Shown in pieces: positions 54,272 through 62,584 of a stretch of 64,000 nt of DNA; positions within the stretch are counted from its first letter, which is position 1; each line of letters begins with the position of its first letter. Below the pieces are notes generated by a model, which worked only from the letters and a program-made list of their open reading frames with translations, ran no database searches and was not told where the DNA came from. The position numbers and the translations under genes were made by a program. Origin of the DNA: Palsa-504 sp963795795. GTDB lineage: Bacteria > Actinomycetota > Actinomycetes > Streptosporangiales > Streptosporangiaceae. Location: NCBI GenBank assembly GCA_963795795.1, contig CAWCJS010000008.1, positions 62,001-126,000 on the forward strand. The letters run 5' to 3'.

Positions 54272-54578
54272 CCCGGAAAGGTGATGCGGGCAGCGAGTGC
54301 CCGGGAAACGTGATGTTTGCCCGCCTAGCATGACCGCCGCCACCTCCGGCCCTTGAGTCCGGGATTTTCACCCCGGCCCACAAACCTCAGTCGTCCCAGC
54401 CCTCACTTCCATGCTGTGGAGACGCATTTTGCGCGGATATTCCGTGCCCGGCGGAAGAAAGAGCGCCGTATTCGGCGCCTTAATATCCGCCAGGCACCGA
54501 TCCTCCGTGATCACATCAGCGTTTTGTCGTGGCCGATCACATCGGCGTTTTGTCGTGGCTTAGCGCCACAATGGCGAC
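54272..54578. other. 307-bp intergenic region with tandem repeat
   Basis: No gene seen. It includes a short hairpin GCGCCG-TATT-CGGCGC near 54462. Two 26-bp direct repeats (54509-54534 and 54535-54560) built on CACATCAGCGTTTTGTCGTG lie just before the AbiEi/DUF559 start. The repeats are a candidate binding site for that gene's wing-helix domain. Confidence 0.55.
54509..54560. repeat. 26-bp direct repeat pair
   Basis: Two adjacent copies of GATCACATCRGCGTTTTGTC followed by GTGGCY, differing at two positions, ending 18 bp before the next start codon. Confidence 0.8.
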
Positions 54579-55571
54579 GTGACTAGCGACCTCCCCTCCG
54601 CCCTCCGTGAGCTGGCCCGGCTCCAGCACGGCGTCTTCTCTCGAAGGCAGGCTATTCGGGCCGGGCTTACCGTGGATTTGATTAGATCTAGGGTCAGGCG
54701 GGACACGTGGCGTCCGCTCTATCCCGGTGTTTATACGATCCTGACCGGGCCGCCCGGCAGGAGCGCTCGACTGTGGGCGGCGGTGCTTTATGCGGGTCCG
54801 GGTGCCCTGCTGAGTCATGAAACAGCGGCAGAGCTTCACGGGCTGGCTGACATGGCATCCGATCCCATCCACGTGACCGTTCCTGGCCAGCGACGAGTCG
54901 TCCCGCCCGGAGGAATCAGCATCCACCGCTCGGGTCGCGCCCCGGTAACCGCGCTGGGACATGCTTATCCGCCGCGGACGAAGGTGGAGGAGACCGTACT
55001 GGACCTCACGCAGACGGCGGTGACGTTCGATGACGCGTGCGGGTGGGTGACCGGGGCTTTTGCACGGGACCTCACCGACGAGGCCAGGCTGCGTAAGGCG
55101 ATGAGTGCGCGGCCGAAGCTGCGCTGGCGGGCTGACCTGGATGAGGTGATCATCGCTGCCGCCGGCGGAGACCATTCCGTGCTGGAGTACCGATACGACC
55201 GCGACGTTGAACGGGCGCACGGGTTGCCGAAAGCGAGGCGGCAGGTGCCATTTACGGATCCGGGCGGGCGCAGGGGGCGCAGGGATCGCGTGTACGAGGA
55301 CTACCGGTTGGTGGTCGAACTGGACGGGCGGCTCGCTCATCCGGCCGACAGCCGGTGGAAAGACCAGGCCCGAGACAACTCCGCGGCAGCGGACGGGATG
55401 CACACCCTTAGGTACAGCTGGATGCAGGTTAGACGCGACCCATGCCAGATAGCTGTCGAGGTGGCCACGGTGCTGGGCCTGCAAGGCTGGCCCGGTCGGC
55501 CGCGGCCGTGCTCTCCCAGTTGCCCCGCACCGCGGCCGTTTCCCCCGCCGACCAGACCTGGCTCACGATGA
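54579..55571 (+). CDS. AbiEi-like winged helix fused to DUF559 nuclease-like domain
   Basis: A 330-aa protein starting at GTG 54579. Residues 1-100 resemble AbiEi-type antitoxin/transcription-regulator domains (HGVFSRRQAIRAGLTVDLIR, WRPLYPGVY). The C-terminal part is DUF559/Vsr-like: DYRLVVELDGRLAHPADSRW and KDQARDNSAAADG, with the Asp/Glu pattern of restriction-like nucleases. Many actinobacteria encode such solo proteins. No AbiEii toxin partner is present on either side, so a toxin-antitoxin role is not supported. The last 40 residues are Pro-rich. Confidence 0.75.
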   Translation: MTSDLPSALRELARLQHGVFSRRQAIRAGLTVDLIRSRVRRDTWRPLYPGVYTILTGPPGRSARLWAAVLYAGPGALLSHETAAELHGLADMASDPIHVTVPGQRRVVPPGGISIHRSGRAPVTALGHAYPPRTKVEETVLDLTQTAVTFDDACGWVTGAFARDLTDEARLRKAMSARPKLRWRADLDEVIIAAAGGDHSVLEYRYDRDVERAHGLPKARRQVPFTDPGGRRGRRDRVYEDYRLVVELDGRLAHPADSRWKDQARDNSAAADGMHTLRYSWMQVRRDPCQIAVEVATVLGLQGWPGRPRPCSPSCPAPRPFPPPTRPGSR

Positions 55572-55602
55572 CGATCCCGGAAAGGTCCGGCCGTGTCGTC
55601 GG

Positions 55603-56820
55603 TCAACCGGGGAAGGTGATGTGGGCGGCGACCCAGGCGCGGAGGGCGGCGAAGTAGCCGGGCGCGAAACTGGCGGCGTCCGTCAGCTCGGAGTCCAGGC
55701 CGTGCTTGGTGGCGATCAGGCCGTGGTTGCCGCCGGGCAGGACGACCACGGTCCAGTCCTTATGGTGGTACGCGGCCAGGGTCGCCACGCACACGCGGAC
55801 CGGTACCTGGCGGTCGAGCTGGCCGTAGATCCAGATGGCCGGGATGTGCAGGGCAGCCAGCGCGGGGGCGGGGTCGTAACCGCCGCTCGTCGCGCGGACG
55901 GCCGCGTCGATGGCCGGGTCCGACTGGGTCGGAACGTACTGCGACCCGCCGCTGAAGGCGGCGTACTCCCCCTGCTGGACGGACGTGACCGCGGGCGAGG
56001 CGATCAGGATCGCGAACTTCAGGCGGGGCAGTTGTTCGGCGGCGAGCGGGGCGACCCAGCCGCCCTGGCTGTTCGCGTCGAAGCCGACCTGGCGTGCGTC
56101 GATGCCCGGCTGGGCCGTCAGGAACCGCGCCGCCGCCACGGCGTCGGTGGCCTGGACGCCGATGCTGAACGGCGTAGCCAGGTCGCCGGGGTACAGTCCG
56201 GTCGAGGCTGCGACGCCGCGCTTGTCGAAGGCCAGCACCGCGAAGCCGAGGCTCAGGTAGATCTCCTGGGAGATGCTCTCGAAGTGGCGGTCCAGCGCGC
56301 CCGAGCCCTGCAGGATGACGATGCCGGGGTGAGGGCCGGGGCCGGGCGGGATCGTGAGCGTCCCGGCCAGCACCGCACCCTGGCTTGGGATGCGCACGTC
56401 CCGCTGGGTGACCGGCAGCCTCGTGGCGTTCACCGGCACCCGGCCGGGACCCAGCCCGGTCACCCGGACCGGGGTACCTGCCGCGTTGGTGCTGAAGTGA
56501 AGCTGGCCCTGCGCGGGCGCCGGGTCCTGCCAGCCGGGTCCGTAGGTGAACGTGCCGCCGCGGCCCGGAGTGAGCTGCCGGATCTGCTGTGACGTGAGGT
56601 CTAGCCACCAGCCCTGATAGGTCACCACGAACGTGCGGCCTGGCTGTTGGTAGACCCCTTCCAGCTGCGGGAAGGCCAGCGGGGGCGCCGTCGCCGGCCG
56701 CGCGGAGCCCGGCGGGGCCGGGCGGTGCTGGGGTGCGGAGGCCGAGCAGGCGGACAGGGCCAGGGTGGAGCACACGAACGCCGTGCAGATAGCCGCGCTG
56801 AGCCGACCCGATACGCTCAC
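55603..56820 (-). CDS. Lipoprotein alpha/beta hydrolase
   Basis: A 405-aa protein starting at GTG 56820. The N-terminus is a lipoprotein signal with lipobox LALSAC, so it is anchored outside the membrane. After a beta-rich region (40-140) comes an alpha/beta hydrolase: GSGALDRHFE at the oxyanion region, nucleophile Ser in FDANSQGGW, and His in LPGGNHGLIA with an Asp in YGQLDRQVP. The nucleophile elbow is N-S-Q-G in place of G-x-S-x-G. Likely an esterase or peptidase; substrate unknown. Confidence 0.82.
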   Translation of the reverse strand: MSVSGRLSAAICTAFVCSTLALSACSASAPQHRPAPPGSARPATAPPLAFPQLEGVYQQPGRTFVVTYQGWWLDLTSQQIRQLTPGRGGTFTYGPGWQDPAPAQGQLHFSTNAAGTPVRVTGLGPGRVPVNATRLPVTQRDVRIPSQGAVLAGTLTIPPGPGPHPGIVILQGSGALDRHFESISQEIYLSLGFAVLAFDKRGVAASTGLYPGDLATPFSIGVQATDAVAAARFLTAQPGIDARQVGFDANSQGGWVAPLAAEQLPRLKFAILIASPAVTSVQQGEYAAFSGGSQYVPTQSDPAIDAAVRATSGGYDPAPALAALHIPAIWIYGQLDRQVPVRVCVATLAAYHHKDWTVVVLPGGNHGLIATKHGLDSELTDAASFAPGYFAALRAWVAAHITFPG

Positions 56821-56829
56821 GCAGACAAA

Positions 56830-58194
56830 CTAACACGGGTCCGTGCTAGTTTGCCTGAGGGCCAGGGCTTGGGCCGGGGCCGGGGCCGGAGCTTGGGCCG
56901 GGGCCGGGGCTGGGGTCGGGGCCGGGGCTGGGGTCGGGGCCGGAGCTTGGGCCGGGGCCGGGGCCGGGGCTTGGGCTGGGGCCGGGGCTGGGGTCGGGGC
57001 GGGACCGGGCATCGCTCCGGAAGGTGGCTTGCCGTTGTTCAGCCACATCGAGACATGGGCGGGCTCCAGGGCCCGCTGGATCACGCTGGCCAGGTCGGCT
57101 TGCACGGCGTCCGGGTTTACGGTGTCCTTCAGCCGGACCGCGAAGGCGGCTACCATCTCCTGCGCGTCGTAGCGGGCCCGGTTGAACCTGCGGTCCACGG
57201 CCCGCTGAACCCGTCTGCGGAGCGGGGTGAACAGCGCCGCGGCGACCAGTGTCGAGGCGGCCACCGCTACCGTGCCGTGGAACTTGAGCACCTGCGTGGT
57301 CAGCAGGACCAGGCCCGCGTACAGCCCAACCAGCAGGCCGGTGACGATCGCGTAGGCCAGCGTCCGGCTGATGATCCGGTCGATCTCGTACAGCCGGTAC
57401 TTCAGGACCGCGACGGCGATGGCGATGTCGAGGCACAGGAGCGCCAGGTTGTTCAGGATGGCCGCCGCCACCGAATTCGAGTTGGTCAGGATCAGCGCGA
57501 TAAAGGTGGCCACCACCGGCACAGCCGCCGCGGCGAACCACTTGAGCTGCAGCCGCTCGTCACCCGCCGACCGGGCGAATCTCACCACGATCGCCGCGCC
57601 GCTGACCACGAGCGCGGCGAGGAGACAGATGACCATCACGGCCAGCACCGGCGGGCTCACCCCTTGGCTGAACGAGTCGGACGGGTGCGCCCACTCGCGG
57701 GCAGCACCGGCCATCACCACTGCCGTGCTCAGCGCGAAAACGGCGCCCACGAACCACGCGGCGGGCCGCCATCGCCGCGAGCGCAGCCGACCCGTCGGGA
57801 AGAGCAGGAACAGGGCAGCGATCATGGCCAGGGCGACGAGCCAGATCCACCCGGACACCCAATTGGCCGCCAGCCCGCCCGGCCAGGACCCCGGCGCCGC
57901 GACCAGCGCGCGCTGCTCGTACTGGTCAGCGAAGTTGCGCAGCCCCAGCGCCAGGCCCGCCACAAGGGTCAGCCAGCCGATCCGGTTCCCGGGTCGCCGC
58001 GAGGCGAGGACGAACCCCCCCACCGGGATGGCCATGTTCACCACGTCCCCGAAGACATCGGAGAAGTCCCAGTTGGTCACGTTGGCGGGGACCAGATGCC
58101 GGTCCACGTAGGCCAGGATCAAACCGCCGGCCATCAGTGCGAGTGAAGCCGCCGCGGCGCACCCAGCCACCCGCCGGGTAGTCCGAGCTCTCAT
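56830..58194 (-). CDS. Polytopic sensor-like membrane protein with Ala-Pro tail, no kinase
   Basis: A 454-aa protein with about nine TM helices (for example LVALAMIAALFLLFPTGRLR, AYAIVTGLLVGLYAGLVLLT). It matches the membrane module found before histidine kinases, including YRLYEIDRIISRTLAYAI and RAVDRRFNRARYDAQEMVAA. The HisKA and ATPase domains are missing. It ends instead in a tail of about 70 residues of PAPAQAPAP repeats. It ends 10 bp before the lipoprotein hydrolase start on the same strand. Function unknown. Confidence 0.75.
   Translation of the reverse strand: MRARTTRRVAGCAAAASLALMAGGLILAYVDRHLVPANVTNWDFSDVFGDVVNMAIPVGGFVLASRRPGNRIGWLTLVAGLALGLRNFADQYEQRALVAAPGSWPGGLAANWVSGWIWLVALAMIAALFLLFPTGRLRSRRWRPAAWFVGAVFALSTAVVMAGAAREWAHPSDSFSQGVSPPVLAVMVICLLAALVVSGAAIVVRFARSAGDERLQLKWFAAAAVPVVATFIALILTNSNSVAAAILNNLALLCLDIAIAVAVLKYRLYEIDRIISRTLAYAIVTGLLVGLYAGLVLLTTQVLKFHGTVAVAASTLVAAALFTPLRRRVQRAVDRRFNRARYDAQEMVAAFAVRLKDTVNPDAVQADLASVIQRALEPAHVSMWLNNGKPPSGAMPGPAPTPAPAPAQAPAPAPAQAPAPTPAPAPTPAPAPAQAPAPAPAQALALRQTSTDPC
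56862..57003 (-). repeat. Low-complexity Ala/Pro-coding repeat
   Basis: Irregular 6- and 12-bp GGGGCCGGGGCTGGGGTCGG units encode the Ala-Pro tail of the membrane protein. Confidence 0.75.
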
Positions 58195-58337
58195 CTGGAT
58201 TCCCTGCCGCCGAGGCCATCATTCCGGGCGGTCGCTGCACCTAGCCCACGAACCGGATGCTACGCCCGGACCGTTCCAGGAACGTTACGGCTGGAGATGG
58301 ACTAGCGCGCAGATCACCAAGGGGTACGGTCCTGTCC

Positions 58338-59111
58338 CTAGGCGGGGTAGTGGAGGATCTCCAGGTTCGGCATGCCCCAGCATTCGTAGCCCATGTCGCT
58401 GGCCATGATGGCCAGGCCCTCGGTTTCGATCTCGCCCTCGCTGGCCGGGAAGAACACGTTCCTCCGAACGCGCGGATTCCTCTTCCCGTAAAGGAAGGGC
58501 GGGAATACCAGCCCATCGCGATGAGCGTCCGCCTTAATCAGGAGCATCGTGCCGCCTACGCTATCCAGGGGAACTACGTCACCCTCGGCGCGAAGATCGT
58601 TCATGTGGAGCCTGCCGTGATCACGCCAGGCGTTGAGGTCGAAGGTCTTTATCGGCTCGTGGCGGAGCTTAATCAGGCAATGCGGGTGAACGACATCTTT
58701 TCCGGTGGCCAGCAGCCGCTCCACGATGTCGGCCGGGTAGCCCATGACATCCGCGTCTATCCATAGCACCCAGTCCTCATCGGCTAGGGCGCGGGAGAGC
58801 AGGTGGTTCCGGCTCCGGGCGAGGATGGTGCGCCGCTGGACCTGCCACTCCGGGCTCCACCTGGGGACTTCCGCGGGGATCTCGAACCCGAAATCCCGCT
58901 TCCAGACGCCCACCCGCCGGTAGCTCGCGGCCAGCGCGGTGGCGTGCTCCACGACAAGCTCGTACGTGTTATCTCGTGAGTCGCTCTCGAGGAAGCCGAG
59001 GGAAATCAGCTCTCGCGGGTAGCTGAGTTTGGACAGGGCCGAGAAATACGTCGCCAGGAAGGGGCTGGCGTTCTTCGCGGGCGTGAGTATAAGGACCTGG
59101 TCTGTTGGCAT
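58338..59111 (-). CDS. Anp1-type glycosyltransferase
   Basis: A 257-aa soluble GT-A enzyme. ATG 59111 has AGGAGG 8 nt upstream. Motifs are VLILTPAKNASPFLATYFSA at the N-terminus, ISLGFLESDSRDNT, RSRNHLLSRAL, and the metal-binding DWVLWIDADVMGYP (DxD). This matches the Anp1/mannan polymerase family best known in fungi; bacterial relatives exist. It may transfer a hexose, possibly mannose. It stands alone, with no glycan cluster beside it. Confidence 0.78.
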   Translation of the reverse strand: MPTDQVLILTPAKNASPFLATYFSALSKLSYPRELISLGFLESDSRDNTYELVVEHATALAASYRRVGVWKRDFGFEIPAEVPRWSPEWQVQRRTILARSRNHLLSRALADEDWVLWIDADVMGYPADIVERLLATGKDVVHPHCLIKLRHEPIKTFDLNAWRDHGRLHMNDLRAEGDVVPLDSVGGTMLLIKADAHRDGLVFPPFLYGKRNPRVRRNVFFPASEGEIETEGLAIMASDMGYECWGMPNLEILHYPA

Positions 59112-59554
59112 CCAGCATTCCTCCTGCCCGCAAAGCTGCTTTTTCAGGGTGAACGATACCGGCCCGGGCGGCGAGCGCCAGCGGGTCCGCCGCGGCCGCA
59201 CGAGCGGGGCCGCCGACAGGCGGGTGCTCGCGCGGCGCGGTTCAAAGATCCGTCAGCTGACCGATGTCTCTCAGTGCAAGTTGCACCACGATTTCTCCTG
59301 CAACCGGCACAGAGCACCTCAGCATGTTGCCTGGGAGCAGCCCCGCCGAGTGCCAGCGTTCTCCGGGTCCGTCCGAACCGCCCACCTTGGAGCCGGATGA
59401 ACGCACATGGCACTGACCCCTCCGGCCGGGCTGTTCCGGTGCCGCGGCCGGCTGCCCACGGGACCGGCCGCGACGGCTTAAGCCTGCGGCCGGTCCCGGC
59501 GGCGATCAGAGCCCGGGATGTCCCCGGTGGTCCTGAGGAAGGAAGGAACCGGCG
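59112..59554. promoter_or_regulatory. 443-bp intergenic region with palindromes
   Basis: No credible gene. It contains GTGCAA-G-TTGCAC at 59274-59286, a candidate operator with a second half-like TGCAAC at 59299. A large hairpin lies at 59460-59497. Both are upstream of the binding-protein gene at 59555. Confidence 0.5.
59460..59497 (+). other. Large inverted repeat in leader of binding-protein gene
   Basis: GGGACCGGCCGC and its exact complement form a 12-bp stem. The 14-nt loop contains the palindrome GGCTTAAGCC. It ends 57 bp before the ATG. It could be a terminator, attenuator or leader structure. Confidence 0.65.
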
Positions 59555-60607
59555 ATGGCACGTAAGTTCACCCGCGCGGTCCGGGCCGTCGAGGTCCTAG
59601 GCGCCGCGGTGGCCGTGGCCATCTTGGCGATCCTGTTCCTGTCTAGGCCAACGGGAGCCGGGGAAGCCGCCACGCCCGCTGTCGAACAGTCCAACGTGAA
59701 CGTCGCGGTGGTCCCAGCCGCCGATTCCGCGGGCTTCTTCGTCGCGCTCCACCAGGGCCTGTTCGCGGCGCGCGGCCTGCACGTCACGTTCATCCCGGCG
59801 ATCAGTTCCGAGACGGTCATCAACGCCCAGGCCCTCGACGAGCCGAGCGACCGGATCGACATCTCGTGCGGCAACTACGTCAGCTACATCCAGGCCCAGG
59901 AGAACTACGACCAGGGCAAGCGGCCCGCCTCGACCACCGATTCCATGGTCGCCGCCGACCTGGACATCTTCGCCGAAGGCTCGGTGATGGAACCGGGAGC
60001 CCAGGGCCTGTACGTGATGCCCGGCTCGCCCGTCCGGACGCTGGCCGACCTGGTCGGCAAGACCATCGGCGTCAACGCGCCGGGGAACATCCTGTACCTG
60101 CTGGCCGCCTCCGTGCTCGCCGATCACGGCCTGGACGTATCGCAGGTGCGCTTCGCGTACTACCCGCTGCCGGAGATGGCCGCGATGCTCAAGGCCGGGA
60201 AGGTCGCGGCGGCGGTGCTGCCCGAGCCGTTCGCCAGCCAGGCGGAGCAGTCGATGGGCGTCACGGTGCTGGCCGACCTTGACGCGGGTGCGACCAGCGC
60301 GTTCCCGGTGCAGGGCTGCGCCGTCACCCGCCAGTGGGCGGCGCTGCACCCGGGGGCACTGGCCGCGTTCCGCGCCGCGTTCGAGCAGGGCCAGGAGATC
60401 GCGGATACCGACCGGACCGCGGTGGAACAGGCGATGGAGGCGCTGCCCAAGCCGCTCGGGCTCACCCCGGAGACGGCTGCGCTGATCGCGCTGGACAACT
60501 ACCCGGTCGGGCCGGTGGACCCGGTGCGCGTGCAGCGGGTCGCGAACGTGATGCGGCAGTTCCTCGGCTTCCCCCTGTTCGACGTGAGGTCGATGATCAG
60601 CGGTTGA
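59555..60607 (+). CDS. ABC transporter substrate-binding protein, NMT1/SsuA-like
   Basis: A 350-aa exported binding protein with an N-terminal hydrophobic anchor (VLGAAVAVAILAILFLS) and no lipobox Cys, so it may stay membrane-anchored. The fold signature VNVAVVPAADSAGFFVALHQ and GLFAARGLHV is that of the NMT1/THI5, SsuA and nitrate-binding group. A second lobe has LVGKTIGVNAPGNILYLLAA. GGAAGGAA precedes the ATG. No permease or ATPase genes lie nearby, so its transporter is elsewhere. Ligand unknown. Confidence 0.85.
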   Translation: MARKFTRAVRAVEVLGAAVAVAILAILFLSRPTGAGEAATPAVEQSNVNVAVVPAADSAGFFVALHQGLFAARGLHVTFIPAISSETVINAQALDEPSDRIDISCGNYVSYIQAQENYDQGKRPASTTDSMVAADLDIFAEGSVMEPGAQGLYVMPGSPVRTLADLVGKTIGVNAPGNILYLLAASVLADHGLDVSQVRFAYYPLPEMAAMLKAGKVAAAVLPEPFASQAEQSMGVTVLADLDAGATSAFPVQGCAVTRQWAALHPGALAAFRAAFEQGQEIADTDRTAVEQAMEALPKPLGLTPETAALIALDNYPVGPVDPVRVQRVANVMRQFLGFPLFDVRSMISG

Positions 60608-60651
60608 GGAGGGTGGAGGGGCCCCTAAGAGGGACCCCTCGGGCGGGACCC
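60608..60651 (+). terminator. GC-rich hairpin region after binding-protein gene
   Basis: GAGGGG...CCCCTC and the palindrome AGGGGCCCCT (60617-60626) can fold in alternative stems between the convergent genes. Confidence 0.5.
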
Positions 60652-61073
60652 CTAGGCGGAGCCCATAGGCAGGCTGGAGTAGGTCTTCCAGGTGTAGGCG
60701 GAGCCACCCGACGAGGTCCGGGAAGACTCGCCGCGCAGCTGGGCGCCGGTGCCATCCGGGTTGACGTACAGGCCGGTGGCCACGTTCTTCAGCGAGCCGT
60801 TCGACTGCGGGATGAACTGCTGGAACGGGCCGGTGTTGCATTCGCGAGGATCAGGCCGTCACGCAGCGGATCAGCGGGCCAGCCGCCGCCGGGATCTGCC
60901 ACGCAGAGCCCGGTCGCCACATCGTTGGGCTCGTACTCGATCTGGTAAGCACCCGGATGAGTGCCGTTGTTGAGTTGGAGGCGTCGCCGGTCGTCCAGAG
61001 TGGGGGCCCATCCGACGATGAGCGCGCCTGGGTGCTTTTGCTCCTTGAACCGTCGACCCGTGCTGCCTTTCAC
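60652..61073 (-). pseudogene. Fragment of a repeat-containing, lectin-like protein, frameshifted
   Basis: From about GTG 61073 one frame gives GALIVGWAPTLDDRRRLQLN, EPNDVATGLCVADPGGG and LRDGLIL. After a one-base loss near 60846, the next frame continues RECNTGPFQQFIPQSNGSLK, NVATGLYVNPDGTGAQLRGE to a stop at 60652. The repeated NVATGLxV-xPxG units recall ricin-type beta-trefoil proteins. It has no signal peptide, so the 5' end is probably missing or in yet another frame. Likely a secreted-protein remnant or a sequence-error victim. Confidence 0.55.
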
Positions 61074-61103
61074 GACCGAGGCTCCGTACGACCCGGGACG
61101 GGC

Positions 61104-61132
61104 ACCATCGCCCGTTCGGGATATAAAGAACT
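61104..61132 (+). repeat. Dispersed intergenic repeat, copy 2
   Basis: ACCATCGCCCGTTCGGGATA then TAAAGAACT; matches 27209-27236 with a 2-bp TA insertion and few changes. It lies 36 bp before the aminotransferase start. Confidence 0.55.
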
Positions 61133-61167
61133 TTTCGCACGAATAAGCGAGAAGGGAGCCGCCGGCC

Positions 61168-62529
61168 TTGGACGAGCTAGCCTTCGACGAGCGGTACCGG
61201 CAGTGGGCACGGCGGTCTGGTGAGCGGTTCGCGGAGGCCAGCCGGTACATCCCGGGCGGCGCGGGCAGCAGCGCGCGGACGGTGAGGTTCGGGTGGCGGC
61301 CGTACCCGCCGTTCATGGCCGAGGGCTCCGGGTCGCGGCTGCGCGACGTGGACGGGCACGAGTATGTCGACTACCTGCTCGGGCTGGGCCCGATGATCCT
61401 GGGTCACCGGCACCCGGCCGTGACCCGGGCGGTCACGGCCGCGGTCAGCGAGCTGGGCACCTGTTTCGGCCTGCCGTATGAGCTGGAGATCGAGGCGGCC
61501 CGCAAGGTGTGCGAGGCGGTTCCGGGGGTGGACCTGGTGCGGTTCTCCAACTCCGGCAGCGAGGTCGTCGGGACGGCTGTGCGGCTGGCCCGCGCGCATA
61601 CCGGGCGGCGGCTGATCATCCGGTTCGAGGGGCACTACCACGGCTGGCAGGACACCGTCTACTGGAGCAACCACGTGGATCCGGAGCTGGCCGGCCCGGC
61701 CAGCAGGCCCCGGCCGGTCCCGTCAGGTCCCGGGGTCCCGGCCGAGCTCGAGGGCACGCTCATCGTGCTGACCTGGAATGACCCCGAGAGCTTCGCGGCG
61801 GTCATGGCGGAGCGCGGGGATGAGGTCGCGGCGGTGATCACCGAGCCCGCGGTGTTCAACACGGGCTGCATCCTGCCCGAGCCCGGCTACCTGGAACTGC
61901 TGCGCGAGCTGACCCGCCGGCACGGCGCCCTGCTCATCTTCGACGAGGTCATCACCGGGTTCCGGTTCGCCCGCGGCGGCGCGCAGGAGTACTTCGGGGT
62001 CACGCCGGATCTGACCACGATGGCCAAGGGGCTGGGCGGCGGCTTCCCCGTGGCGGCCATCGGCGGGTCGGCCGAGGCGATGTCGATGATCGCGGAGGGC
62101 CGCTACTCGCACTCGGGCACCTACAACGCCAATGTCGTGGCGTGCGCCGCGGTTAGCGCGACTATGGACGTGCTGGCCGAGCCCGGCCTGTTCGAGCGGC
62201 AGCGCGCGCTGGGCGAGACGCTGATGAGCGGGCTGCGCACGCTGGCCGGCGAGGCGGGCCTGCCGGTCATCGTCGAGGGGCTTGGCACGGTGTTCCAGGT
62301 CTGGTTCAGCGAGCGGCCGATCAGGAACTGGCGGGACGCGGAGCGGTACGCCGACGAGGAGCTGTTCACCCGGTGGTGGCAAGAGATGCTGCTCCGGGGG
62401 GTGCTGTTCCACCCGAGCCAGTACGAGAACCTGTTCGTCTCGCTCGTGCACACCGCCGAGGACGTCAGCCAGACGCTCGGCGCCGCGGAGGAGGCCTTCG
62501 CCGCCATCGCGCGCCGCCCTCGGGCGTAG
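61168..62529 (+). CDS. Class III PLP aminotransferase / GSA aminomutase-like
   Basis: A 453-aa enzyme starting at TTG 61168, with AAGGGAG 9 nt upstream. Motifs are SNSGSEVVGTAVRLARAHTG, GHYHGWQDTVYW, the PLP-contacting LLIFDEVITGFRFARGG and the Schiff-base Lys287 in TTMAKGLGGGFPV. It resembles glutamate-1-semialdehyde aminomutase, but these features are shared by many class III aminotransferases and no hem genes are near. The downstream APC permease suggests uptake and breakdown of an amino acid or amine. Confidence 0.86.
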   Translation: MDELAFDERYRQWARRSGERFAEASRYIPGGAGSSARTVRFGWRPYPPFMAEGSGSRLRDVDGHEYVDYLLGLGPMILGHRHPAVTRAVTAAVSELGTCFGLPYELEIEAARKVCEAVPGVDLVRFSNSGSEVVGTAVRLARAHTGRRLIIRFEGHYHGWQDTVYWSNHVDPELAGPASRPRPVPSGPGVPAELEGTLIVLTWNDPESFAAVMAERGDEVAAVITEPAVFNTGCILPEPGYLELLRELTRRHGALLIFDEVITGFRFARGGAQEYFGVTPDLTTMAKGLGGGFPVAAIGGSAEAMSMIAEGRYSHSGTYNANVVACAAVSATMDVLAEPGLFERQRALGETLMSGLRTLAGEAGLPVIVEGLGTVFQVWFSERPIRNWRDAERYADEELFTRWWQEMLLRGVLFHPSQYENLFVSLVHTAEDVSQTLGAAEEAFAAIARRPRA

Positions 62530-62584
62530 GAGAGCTCGATGTAAGGGCTGTGATTCCCGTGGCTAATTCCGGATAATGTGCGCC

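Noticed and set aside
54579..55571. Type IV toxin-antitoxin (AbiE) system
   Set aside because: No nucleotidyltransferase toxin gene on either side.
56862..57003. Repeat array considered as CRISPR
   Set aside because: Irregular 6-12 bp coding repeats without spacers; they encode an Ala-Pro tail.
61168..62529. Calling the aminotransferase hemL
   Set aside because: GSA aminomutase motifs are shared by many class III aminotransferases; context is a permease, not heme genes.
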